NCBI RefSeq assembly: GCF_003573695.1
Contig: NC_039361.1
Span: forward strand, 41,439,673 to 41,503,672
DNA: 64,000 nt
Source of the DNA: Papaver somniferum
Taxonomy: Eukaryota; Streptophyta; Magnoliopsida; Ranunculales; Papaveraceae
Direction: 5' to 3'
Of the stretch, positions 10,798-20,634 are shown one piece after another. Both the position numbers and the translations under genes were made by a program. Below the pieces are notes generated by a model, which was given only the letters and a program-made list of their open reading frames with translations, made no database searches and was not told where the DNA came from. The stretch's first letter is position 1. Each line of letters starts with the position of its first letter.

Positions 10798-11642
10798 TTA
10801 CTCTCGCCAGAGAATGCATAAATATAGAGGTTTTGGCCAACTCTAGATCCAACTATGCTGAAAATGCCTCAATGTTAGGAAATGACAAACCATTACCTAT
10901 ATTCTGTTTGGTGAACCATACCCGCCGAATTGGATTATACATAGACTATCTAGGTATTTTGAAGAACTAGAAATACATCTTATATGAGTAGAATGGTTTC
11001 CATCGGAAATGACTTAACGTTTTAATATATAGTAGCTTAAGTGAATGCATTAGCTTTTCTTTATGTTATTTAAATAGTAAGAACATACAATGCGATATGT
11101 ATCGTTCAGTTAATTCTGAGTTTTACTCTTTTCAAACTATTCTTAAAGGGGACAAAATCAATAAGGACCCGAATACTGTTAATACCTACATAATTATTCT
11201 CGAGACGTATGAGTTCAGGTGTTGTAATTTTTTGACAGCCTACATAGCTTAATAAGGGATATGTAGAAGGGAAGTACTATTTCAATTGATTGATAAGATA
11301 TTTTTGTAAACTAAAAAACAAATCAAATAATGTTTTTTTTTTTTTGGAAAAAGTATGGAAAATTAAGCCGATATAATTCTACGGATGGGTTGAGGATACA
11401 ACTCAGGAAAGGAGGGGCATAGTTTGGGAGAACGTCAAGGCTAAAAATACTAGAAATGAATCATATATGACTACATATATAAGAAAAGATTTGAGGACTG
11501 AAAAATAGAAATATCTATCTGTTTTTCCTTTACCTTTATCATGATAAGAAGAGCAAACTTGATAATTAATATCCATGCGTAAAAAAATGCATAACCAAAT
11601 AAAAACTATGCCTGTGCCGTTACGGCACGGGTTAATCCCTAG
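10798..11642 (+). mobile_element. Helitron 3' portion with terminal hairpin
   Basis: No gene is visible. The right edge has the hallmarks of a Helitron 3' end: a near-perfect hairpin (GTGCCG 11614-11619, loop TTA, CGGCAC 11623-11628, extendable by CC/GG with one G-T), then ten bases, then CTAG at 11639-11642 and a T at 11643. The 5' end was not found and may be beyond element 1, which would then be inserted within the Helitron. Confidence 0.6.
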
Positions 11643-11670
11643 TTAGTATATAAGATATGATGTTGTTTTT

Positions 11671-12470
11671 GTAGGATCATAATAATGTTGTTCGTGTTTT
11701 GAAACGTCAAAAGAACAAGGTATGAAGTATGGAAGATGAGTGTGATGAGGTCCGGTTGGTGGTATTTGATTGTATACTATGGAACGGGATACAACATGCG
11801 CACCAAAAATTTGATGATGTCACTATTTCTGCATTTGCCGAGAGGGTTTATCCAGAGACGGATACCTTTCATCTACCGTTTGGCGAGATGGAAACAACTT
11901 TGGATGATTGTTTTAGAATCACAGGCCTACCAATTACGGGAAAAAGTGTTCGAGATGGATACGATCCCTCTATGAGTTATGAACTTCTTGAAAAGTTGGT
12001 CGAAAAGTGTCTAGGATGGAGCGCTGACAAGGCGCAATGTGAGTTTAGACGAGCTGCAAAAGAGCCTAAGGAAGGTGATGAGTATAATGAGTTTGAGGAA
12101 GACCGCACGTACAAGAAGAAGTTGAAAAAGATCAAGATGAAAGTCTTTTTTGATGAGTTTTCAGGTACGAAAGATTTGGTTGTTCAAGGAAAGTTGGTGA
12201 TGACATCGAGAAGATTAAGCACCATGTGACTGCTTATTTGTTATATCAACTAGGAACCATTTTCTTCCCCGACACTGCAGGTCACGTGGTAAATGCCCAT
12301 TACCTCCAGCTATTGGACCCCCTTGATGAGGTGAACAACTATTGTTGGGGCATTGCGGTTCTTTCATTCGTTCAAGCGGATCTCAAAAAAGCTTCGAGGC
12401 TTAAGAGTTGTTTTTTTGGAGGCTTATACACCCTTCTTAGAATCATCTTGGTACTTCGCCGCGGTATGCT
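11671..12470 (+). pseudogene. Plant mobile domain (PMD) protein, transposon-borne, broken
   Basis: The frame at 11729-12229 (166 aa) contains the PMD (aminotransferase-like plant mobile domain) signature ETDTFHLPFGEMETTLDD followed by FRITGLPITGKSV. It continues after a shift at 12226 with YQLGTIFFPDTAGHVVNAHYL and LLDPLDEVNNYCWG. PMD proteins such as MAIN and MAIL1 act in silencing, and related domains occur in Gypsy elements and MULEs. A tttttgtag just before 11674 looks like a splice acceptor, so an upstream exon may be missing. The gene runs into the convergent transposase near 12470, where its C-terminus is lost. Confidence 0.75.
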
Positions 12471-14498
12471 CATGCCATGAAGGATCTCTAGTAAAAGGGG
12501 TCATTTCACTTTTCCTCTTAGCCAACACCTTTGTATATTCTCTTACTTGTTTTTTTGTTTCTTTGGTGCTTGGCCTACCTTTGCCCTTGCCTTTTTTAGG
12601 TTCTTGCACATTCTACGAAGTGTGCGGATAAATGATTGGCCGCATGTCATCCCAAAAGATTTTCCTTTCGAGTTTGTTCATGTTCCTGTACATCTCGATA
12701 ACAATTCTTCCCATTTCATTGTCACCAAACTCTTCTCCGACATCGCCCTTTGGAGTAGGGACAAAACTTAATTGTTTCCAATATGGATCTATATCGCTTA
12801 AAGGAATTATGACATGTTCATACTTAACTATCATATGGCGACAAGGGAGTCCCATAGACTTTATCATGTTGCAAACACACAACTCGTCCGGCTTGGTTCC
12901 CCATATGTCAATCAAATTCAGCTCTACCATTAATCTCTTAATGCAAGCATGTGAAACATTATAATGCAGTCCCTTGAACAACCGAAGGCCCTCCAAGTTC
13001 TTGATATTACCACCTTTTTGTACAATATTTTTGTACTTCATGATGCAGCTTTTTTGAAACTTCTCTTTAATTCTATCAATCTCGCGGTTGAAGTAATTCT
13101 CCATTGCGTTAAACACAATCACAAAATTATCGACACATCCAAAAAGATTTTTCTTCAGCCGGTGGTGAGACGATTCTACCAAACTTGTCGCTTGATTCCC
13201 AAAGTGTTTATGTTGGTTGGTAAATGCATAAACGAAGCGCTCTTTGTGCGGTTACAACCATTGATTAACCACATACGTTACAATATCCTAGGGGCTAGAC
13301 TAATGTTCGATAAATCGGCAAGATTTATATTATATTCTTCTTCGGTGAGAGACCAAGTCAATGACTCCCATTCACCGGAGAAAGCAACCCATTTAGTGTG
13401 ATTTATAATGTATTGTTTATCGAATTCCTCTTTTGCATCCGCTTGTTCATCTTCCGGTAGCTTACTAATCTCTTCAAATGCTTTCCTCTTTGGTGGACAA
13501 ATTTGAGGCTTGCATCTATTCATCACATTACACCATATATGGAACGTACAAAGCATATTATGTGCTAATGGGAAGACTCTCTCTATTGCGTTCATTAATA
13601 CTACTTTATTGTCTGTCAATATAAACCCGGGGATATCATCATCTCGGTATATGGCCTTCAATTGTTGTAGCTCCCAAGTGTAACTTGGTTCTTGCTCCTC
13701 TTGTAGAAAACAAAAAGAAACGGTAAACGGTGACTTCTTCGAGGTACGATCAACAATGTACAACAATGGCATCTCGTATTTGTTAGTCTTGTAAGTGCAA
13801 TCCATTATAAGAACTTGATGGAAGCATTGAGCCAATTGAACACTCTTCGGATGCGCAACGAAGAGATGCGTTATTTCTTCTTCGGTACCTACATTCTTTT
13901 GAACCGCGTAGCCTTTGTCTTGAGTGCAAAAAAACAATTGTTGCATAAGTTTTCTATCCTTCCATTCATTCCTTTTAATTGTTTTAAGTGTGTTGTAAAT
14001 GGTGGACAGTGATGATACGTTATCCTTGTTATCATCCTTTAGTAAGCGAAGCATATTAAGTGGTGAAATAACGTTCTCTTATACTTAGCTATTTTCTCCA
14101 TTTCTTCAGGAGTGATCCTTGCGGCCATTGAATGTCCTTCAAGATGATCCATACGAGGGTGGTTATGATCACCTCCCTCTTTATCCATAGATAGAACCCA
14201 CCCATCCATTTTTTTGCACTTACTAAATACTAGCTTGAACAGACATTTAATTTTCTTTAAGCACGTTGTGTTCTTCCTCGTCGTCTTTCCTTTATACACA
14301 TAACCCTTCCTCTTGTGACTAATATCCGGATTCCATTCAAAACTAATACACACATGGATTTCTTGGCATGCTCTCTAGACCAATTATTCGCATCAATAGG
14401 TTGATCAAATACCAAATCATTTACATAGTAATGGGATGTATCTTCGAACAACATATCAACCGGAGAAGGTTGATCATCCATTGGTATGACATTCAATC
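12424..14498 (-). pseudogene. MULE/FAR1-type transposase, main exon, broken
   Basis: Read right to left: a FAR1/WRKY-GCM1-like DNA-binding region (KCLFKLVFSKCKKMDGWVL, then DHNHPR, around 14090-14350); the MULE catalytic domain with LIMDCTYKTNKYEMP (first Asp, ~13800) and ILTDNKVVLMNAI (second Asp, ~13615); a SWIM zinc finger CVCNMIKSMGLPCRH (~12850); and a basic tail KKGKGKGRPSTKETKK (~12580). The exon appears to begin after ttcttgtag at the 14498 edge. Frameshifts near 14353, 14050 and 13278, a stop near 13250 and another shift near 12612 inactivate it. Confidence 0.85.
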
Positions 14499-15154
14499 TA
14501 CAAGAAATGGGACAAAATCAATTGCAATCACAAACAAGTTCGGTAACATGATAATTTTATCGGGACAATCGAACTAAAAATTTGGTTGGTAAAGCAATTT
14601 TATATGTAACCGAACTAGAAAAAAGTATAAAGTTCGGTTTCCTGCCATTTTTACTAGGTAACCGAATGTAACTCTGGAACTTTTGATTTTTTTGTTTGTT
14701 AAGTTTGGTTAGATATGCTGTTGGGTTAAAGTTTGCGAACAAACCAAAATTTGTACACTGAGTCAAATCTCATTTTACGTAAAGTTCGGTTAGTTATGGT
14801 TGCGAACCAACTGAACTTCTAGACCCTAAAGTTTGGTGACATTGCGGGCAAACCGAACATTACTCTGTAAATCCTATAAACATAGTTCGGTGACATGTCT
14901 GTTAACCGAACCACTTAAAACCTCCATTAAAGATCGAGTACGGTAACCTGCGTGTTTGGAAAAAGTAACCGAACTACACCTTTAGATGAGTTTGGTTACT
15001 TGTTCTTCACATAAGGTAACCGAACAAGCCCAAATCTACTTTAAAAGTTTACATTTTTTAGAAAATTTGGATCAATTCAACCAACATTATCTAAGTTTGA
15101 AGCATACTTGGGTACCCAATTTTCCTCCGGTTTTGGTTGGTAAAATCCATCGTT
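14499..15154 (-). repeat. Transposase intron with serial GTTCGGTTA inverted repeats
   Basis: Between the two transposase exons lie about fifteen copies of GTTCGGT(T)A or its complement, largely alternating in orientation between 14538 and 15025. Neighbouring pairs can form about seven successive hairpins, for example gttcggtttcc with ggtaaccgaat and gttcggtgac with ttaaccgaacc. No coding function is seen. They could be transposase-binding repeats or a fold-back RNA; this is inferred. Confidence 0.6.
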
Positions 15155-15427
15155 TTAATCTTGAGATTGAGTTTGGGGAAGAATACTATCACCATCTAAG
15201 AAATAACTCATATCCGGATCATTGTGAAGATTAACAAATACTCTAGGAGAGGAAGGAGATGAAGATTCAGATGAGCTATCATTAATTGAATCACCACTTG
15301 AATACTCAAGCTTAGTGAACTCAAAGAAATTTTTATTTTCCATGTTTTTCTTCTTCATCTTCTCTAACTTTACTCTCTCAATAATTCTACTTCTTTTAAA
15401 AAAAAACATCTGATTTTTTAATCTCAC
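15155..15427 (-). CDS. N-terminal exon of the MULE transposase (probable)
   Basis: An open 90-residue frame just inside the right terminal region and pointing into the element. It starts with a basic segment (FFKRSRIIERVKLEKMKKK) and then has a serine-rich acidic stretch (SSGDSINDSSSESSSPSSP). No known domain was recognised. Its position before an intron and the transposase exon fits an N-terminal exon, but the link is inferred. Confidence 0.45.
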   Translation of the reverse strand: MRLKNQMFFFKRSRIIERVKLEKMKKKNMENKNFFEFTKLEYSSGDSINDSSSESSSPSSPRVFVNLHNDPDMSYFLDGDSILPQTQSQD

Positions 15428-15484
15428 TAATTATCTTTAATTTAATCATTTCACTAATCGTTACACTAACTAATATTAACACTA

Positions 15485-15620
15485 ACTAATCATTATCCAA
15501 AATTAATCAGGAGGGTAATTTAGGTATTATAATAAATATCTAGATAAGGGGTGACCTAGATTTACTTCTAATGTTTTACCCAAAATAAAACAATGGTCCC
15601 CCAAAAAAAGGATGGTCCCT
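15485..15620. repeat. Probable MULE terminal repeat (right end)
   Basis: The reverse strand reads GGGACCATCC, a T run, GGGGGACCATTG, a T-rich run, then GGTCACCCCTTATC and an AT-rich stretch. This two-block start resembles plant MULE terminal inverted repeats as I recall them. No partner was found on the left, so the call rests on style and on the inward-facing transposase. Confidence 0.45.
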
Positions 15621-15801
15621 AAAAAACCGTTCATTGAAATAGTCAAAGAGATTTTATGCATCTAGCAGACCATATTCACTTGAACGTACTACATTTACAA
15701 CTTCAAATCCATATATCAATCATGAAAAGAATAGTACGATTATGTGAAGTTCATTAATCACCTTACCAAGTTAGACAAATAACTGAATAAGAGCAAACTC
15801 C
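15621..15801. other. Short spacer between MULE and hAT relics
   Basis: AT-rich sequence with no gene or repeat recognised. Confidence 0.4.
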
Positions 15802-16445
15802 ATCAACAGTAGGGTTGAACATGGTTTCGTTTTCCGTCGGAACCGGACCGAACCAAACCGATTAGGAAGAAACCGAGCCAAACCATTTACTAATGGATTG
15901 GTTATGGTAAAAAGAAAATTTGGAAACCGACATAACTGGTTCGGTTTTGGTTTGACCTGAAAACCGAACCAAAAACCAATGGAAAACCGATAAGTATAGG
16001 CCGTTGATTAAAATCAGATAGATTTAATCTACCCCTTCCATCTCACTCTTTGTAAAACTAAGTTCTACCCTTACCCCAGACGAGTTCATTTTTTCTCTTC
16101 TTCTTTTCTTCGTCTCCAGTCGGCATTCGCCAGAATCTTCAACAATTGAGTTATGAATTTGGAGCATGCAGAAGTTGGAGTTTATGTATTTTGAATCTGT
16201 AATGTTTATGTTTTGAACTATGCTTATAAACTTGAGTTATGAAATACGTTTGTGTGTTAATTACATTCTGCAAGTAGGCTAAAAAAATTCAACTGTTATT
16301 TTTTTAAAATATTTGAAATGTCAGTTTCAGAAAACTGACAACAATCAGTTTTCCATTAACCCAATGGAACAAACCGAAACCGGCTAAAACCATTTAGAAA
16401 TCGAACCAATGGTTAATGGATTTGTTTGATTTAGATTTTAAGAAA

Positions 16446-17751
16446 GTAGGAAATACCATATAGTCCTAGGAATAATATATTAGAGAGAGTCTAGTCCAGT
16501 TGACTCATTCATGTGTCTGTTTGGTCCTATTCGGGAAAATGTATTATAGTTTGGTCCTAGAAATTATGATTTGGTCCTAGGGTGATGTCATGGATGATGT
16601 AATTGTCATCTTGTAGTGGAAGAAATACCCTTTTAGATTAGGACCATATATATTATCAAAAGTAAGAGAAAAGAAATCATTTTCAGATTACTTTTTCTCT
16701 CATCTTTTTTTATTTTCAGATCTAATCTCTCTCTCTCTTTTTTTTTTCTTCTTCTTTCTCTTCATGCTAATAATGGCGTCTCCATTTTTTTTTTCTCTTT
16801 TCTTCTTGCTGCTGTAACAATGGTGATTGAAGGTGAAAATCTACGTCTGTGATTTAGATATGTAGATCGGTAGTTGTAGACGATGAATACTATGATGTTG
16901 GTACTGTTGAATACGATTTTTCTAGGTTTTTTTTTCTGCTGCTGCAATTAAATGATGAAGATGAGAAGAATAAATGAACTGTTGTTGCTGTTCATTCTTC
17001 TGATGTTGTTCTTGATTACGATCTTGATTTGAGAAATGATTTCTGTTGTTGTTGATTACGATCTTGATTTTTGAATGTTTTTGTCTCTACTGCTGCTGCT
17101 GCTGATGATGATGAAGATGAAGAAGATGAAGATCTGTTGCTGCTTCTGCTGTTGACGATGAAGACGATGGTGTTTAATCTTGATTTTTGAATGTTTTTTG
17201 TCTCTGCTGTTGATGATGATGAAGAAGATGAAGAAGATAAAGATATGCTACTGTTGCTGCCATTGATGATGAAGACGGTGGTGTTTTTGAAGATGAAGAT
17301 GTTGTTGCTGCTGTTGAAAACGACGAAGATGATGATGCTGCAGTTCATTCCATAAATGAACTCTGTTTTTATATGGAGTTCATTTCTTGAATGAACTCTG
17401 TTTTTTTTTAGGTTTTTATATGGAGTTCATTTTTGGAATGAACTCTGTTCTTTTTAGATTTTTATATGGAGTTCATTTCTGGAATGAAATCTGTTTTTTA
17501 GGTTTTTCTATGGAGTTTATTTCTGGAATGAACTCTGGTTTATATGTTTTCTGAAAAAATAAGTAGAAATTAACAGGAGTTCATTTTGACGAATGAACTG
17601 CTACAAGAAAATAAGTAAAAATTAACACGGAAGGGTACTTTTGTCTGTTCTATATTTTTAAAATAATTATGGACCAAACAGTAAAGGCGTTTTCCCAAAG
17701 GACTAAACAGACATGGGCCTACCTAAAAAAGGACCAAACGATATTTTTCTC
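16446..17751. mobile_element. Nested element inside the hAT relic, probably MULE-type and non-autonomous
   Basis: The two ends are loose inverted repeats: the left has gaaataccatatagtcc, and the right reversed has gaaaaatatcgtttggtcc. Possible 9 bp duplications tttaagaaa (16437-16445) and ttttagaaa (17752-17760) match at 8 of 9. Inside are CT-rich and CTG/GAT-rich microsatellites (16710-17340) and a minisatellite. Serine-rich minus-strand frames here are microsatellite translations. No transposase is seen. Confidence 0.45.
17340..17545 (+). repeat. Minisatellite with palindromic TTCATT/AATGAA core
   Basis: About four to five degenerate units built on ttttatatggagttcattt, then a tggaatgaactctgttttt half. 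Each contains a near-palindrome (gttcatttctggaatgaac). It lies in the nested element. Confidence 0.7.
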
Positions 17752-17835
17752 TTTTAGAAACCAATTGTATTGGTTTCGGTTTCGGTTTGGCTGGAAACCG
17801 AACCAAAACCGACCATGAACATCCATAATCAACAA

Positions 17836-18356
17836 ATACGCGAGGGTTCAACAAGGGAGATACATAAAAACAAGCCCACCAAATATGCAAAGTGTTCTAG
17901 GTGCGCGCAGGTTGATTTAAGCATTAAAAAAATTCAAATCCAAGTTTGAACACTCAATTCTCAAACATTGAACTGTTTTCCTGTGTCATTTTATGAGGAC
18001 TTTCAGGCTTCTTTCTTGGTTTCAATAATTTCAGTTATACAGGAAACCCCTAAACATCAAGCTTTTAGATTCTCCCATTCTGGAAGTACTACCTTCAGCT
18101 TTAGCAGAAAGAGCGGAGGAAAAGAAGTTTGCACCAGCGGCACTACCAATAAACCCACTTCCTGAACCCATGTAAGCATCATTAGATCAAGAGGAGAACT
18201 AGAATGTTTGACATCATTTGAGGTAGAAGAATAAGAAAGTCGTATCACATATTGCAATGGAAATAGGATAGTGGGTATTTTTATAGTTTCATCTCTAATA
18301 GGTGCTATTAGGTGCTATATCGCGATCTCTCTTCAGAGGTCTGCACTTCAGTTGTG
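17836..18356 (-). pseudogene. Possible exon remnant of a host gene left of the Copia insertion
   Basis: Read on the minus strand, 18175 to about 18040 is open and gives a glycine/serine-rich stretch (GSGFIGSAAGANFFSSAL, then KAEGSTSRMGES). The family was not recognised. A companion open stretch sits on the same strand directly beyond the right Copia end (32707-32880), so one gene may have been split by the Copia element. The rest of this stretch shows nothing recognisable. Confidence 0.25.
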
Positions 18357-18361
18357 TATAC

Positions 18362-18582
18362 TGTAGGAAAAGTATTAGGTTGTATTATTTTTGTTAAGAG
18401 ATTACAGAAAGAAACATAGATACTTTATATTATCATTACAGATAGAGCAACAGAAAAGGTAAAGTGACAGTTACACACAGCTGTCATAATACACATGTCA
18501 GAAGATTATTGGATGTTATAGCTGTATAGAAGATGAGATGTCATATGACAGTTGTAGATGGAGAAGATGATGTGGTCTGACA
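18362..18582 (-). repeat. 3' LTR of the Copia element
   Basis: 221 bp, TGTCAGACC to TCCTACA on the minus strand. It is preceded on that strand by the polypurine tract AGTTTGAGGGGGGC (18583-18596). It aligns with 32419-32636. Confidence 0.9.
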
Positions 18583-18596
18583 GCCCCCCTCAAACT

Positions 18597-19330
18597 GAGA
18601 ACTCTTGAAGTGTAAAGTTTTGCCTTGAAGTCTGAGAAATACATGCTTTGACAATCCCTTAGTAAACACATATGCAATGTTGAGAAGAGAAGGAACATAT
18701 CTGACAACTAGAAATCCAATCATAACTAGACTTCTGACAGAATGATAAGTGAGCTCAACATGTTTGGTGCGGGCATGGAAGATTGGATTAGCTGCTAAAT
18801 TTGCAGCATCTATATTATCACAGTAAATAGTGCAAGGATAGCACACAGGAACACCCAACTCATTCAGAATGTAAGAAACCCATCTAATTTCTGAAGCAGC
18901 AACAACTAAAGCTTTGTATTCATCTTCAGTAGAGGACAGAGATTGAGTGGGTTGTTTCTTGGAAGACCAAACAACCAAGTTATCACCAAGATAGACACAA
19001 TATCATGTAGTTGATTTTCTAGAATCAGGGCATCCAACCCAATCAATGTCTGTAAAAGCTGTAATTTTGGAGTAGTCACCCCCCCCCCCCCCCCCCCACC
19101 CAAAAGTAATACCAATACCAATGTACCTTTGATAAACCTTAAAATCCTCTTATCTAGATGAAGGTGAATATCTGTAGGTTGATGCATGAATTGGGCTACA
19201 TAGTTAACAGAAAAACTGACATCAGGTCTAGTTAGAGTAAGATATTGTAATGCTCCCACCAAACTTCTGTAACAAGCAGGATCTGTTAACAATATACCAT
19301 CATATAAAGACACCCTTTTGCCTTGAGCTA
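18597..19330 (-). pseudogene. pol: Copia RNase H and C-terminal pol (frameshifted)
   Basis: The frame at 18978-18541 carries WSSKKQPTQSLSSTEDEYKA with the RNase H acids, IYCDN, and TKHVELTYHSVR near the C-terminus, as in plant Copia elements. The preceding frame (19313-18906) has the RVT_2 tail TRPDVSFSVNYVAQFMHQPT. A ~20-base C run at 19080-19097 (G on the coding strand) joins two different frames, so expansion of this run probably caused the shift. Confidence 0.85.
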
Positions 19331-20267
19331 TTGGAGATTTACAGGGTTTTCAATCAGCCATATCAAACTTTTGTAACAACTTAAGAGAGTATTTATTCTG
19401 AGTAAGAAGTAAAGTATTTGAAGAAAAATCATGAGAAGCTTCAATACCCAGAAAATAAGCTAGAGACCCTAAATCTTTCATTGCAAACTCCTTCTTTAAG
19501 TCAGATATAAAGTGTGATAATTCAGCATCAGAATTTCCCACAAGGATGATATCATTAACATACACTAATAAAATCATTTTCTTTCATGACTTGCCGAAGA
19601 AGAACATAGAATGATCACATACAGATTGAGTAAAGCCATAAGAAAGTAAATAACCACTGAATTTATCAAACTAGGCCCTTGGTGCTTGCTTTAACCCATA
19701 GATAGACTTCTTCAAATGACACAAATGAGAAGGAAATTCAGCAGAGACAAAGCCAGGAGGCTGTTCCATATAGACATCTTCAGTGAGAGTTCCATGAAGG
19801 AATGCATTGGAAATATCCAATTGCCTCACAGTCCAGTGATGATGTAAGGCTAAACTTAACACACATCTAATGGTAGTAGCCTTGACAACAAGGCTGAAGG
19901 TTTCATCATAATCAACTCCATCCACTTGATGATAACCTTTTGCTACTAACCTGGAATTGAATCTTTCTAAGGTACCAGCTGCCTTAAGTTTGGTTTTGTA
20001 TACCCACTTACAACCTAGTACATTCATTCCAGGATTATAGGGTACATATTCCCATGTACCATTTTCAAAGAGAGCAGTATGTTCATTTTTCATAGACTGA
20101 ACCCAGTTTGGAAACTTTGCAGCTTGAGCAAAAGTTTTGGGTTCGACCAATGAATCTAAATAAGCACTAAAGGCCACATGTAAAGGATGTTTTGTGTGAC
20201 TATTGGAAACAAAATTTGGGTCTAATTTTTTCTTTTTGTTGATGCTAGACTTAGACCTAGTGTGCAT
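19331..20267 (-). pseudogene. pol: Copia reverse transcriptase (RVT_2)
   Basis: The frame 20267-19671 has FAQAAKFPNWVQSMKNEHTA, VLGCKWVYKTKLKAAGTLER, RLVAKGYHQVDGVDYDETFS and AFLHGTLTEDVYMEQPPGF, the N-terminal blocks of Copia RT. After a break at ~19670 the frame 19577-19350 gives the active-site block MILLVYVNDIILVGNS. The usual YVDD is YVND, so a catalytic aspartate is lost. LAYFLGIE follows in order. The protein could not have been active even without the frameshifts. Confidence 0.9.
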
Positions 20268-20629
20268 TTTAAAAGAAGCAGGAGGTAGAGAAACATAGAG
20301 AGAGGTACCTGATCAGTCAGAGAAGCTGATGAGTCTGATATAGTAGAAGACAAGTCTTGAACAGCTGAAACATCTGAAGCAATAGAAGTAAGAATTTGCT
20401 GTGAAATGTTATTTAAAGAAGGAGATGAAGTAGTAATTGTGGGATCTGAAGTAGTAAGCTGAGCTGGTTGAGATCCACCATAAGGAAACACAAGTTCATT
20501 GAAGACCACATGAACAGTTGTGTATACTCTATGAGTAGAAGGATCATAACACCTCTATCCTTTATGAAAAATACTGTAACCAAGAAAGACACAAGGAGTG
20601 TATTTTGGACTCAACTTGTCCTTTCTTGT
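20268..20629 (-). pseudogene. pol: Copia integrase C-terminus and linker, downstream part
   Basis: Continues the Copia integrase on the far side of element 2: on the minus strand the reading runs KDKLSPKYTPCVFLGYS, a stop, then YDPSTHRVYTTVHVVFNE, the conserved C-terminal integrase block. It joins in frame with the part ending at 29911 when element 2 and one GTGTG copy are ignored. The serine-rich frame at 20222-20509 is the linker to RT. Confidence 0.8.
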
Positions 20630-20634
20630 GTGTG

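Larger units (their letters stand above)
11643..15640. mobile_element. Decayed MULE transposon carrying a PMD gene and a transposase
   Basis: A plus-strand PMD gene (11671-12470) and a minus-strand MULE transposase (15427-12424) face each other. The right edge (about 15485-15620), read inward on the minus strand, begins GGGACCATCC and has a second GGGGGACCATTG block, in the style of long MULE terminal inverted repeats. The matching left repeat was not found; the Helitron and element 1 may have displaced it. Both genes are broken, so the element is a relic. The exact ends are uncertain. Confidence 0.65.
15810..17827. mobile_element. hAT-like element with 8 bp target duplication
   Basis: The ends are imperfect inverted repeats, TAGGGTTGAACATGG on the left and, reversed, TATGGATGTTCATGG on the right, a style common in plant hAT elements. 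Flanking octamers atcaacag (15802-15809) and atcaacaa (17828-17835) match at 7 of 8 bases. Both termini are rich in accgaacc/ggttcggt words. No transposase is visible, so it is a non-autonomous or gutted copy. Its middle is interrupted at 16446-17751 by another element. Confidence 0.6.

Noticed and set aside
13815..14012. Plus-strand frames over the MULE transposase (12632-14012)
   Set aside because: Shadows of the minus-strand transposase, whose domains are clear.
14520..15035. CRISPR-like array of regularly spaced repeats
   Set aside because: Repeats are short, alternate in orientation, have uneven spacing and lie in an intron of a plant transposon. CRISPR is not expected here.
17016..17348. 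Serine-rich minus-strand frame
   Set aside because: Translation of CTG/GAT microsatellites inside a non-autonomous element; no domain or start context.
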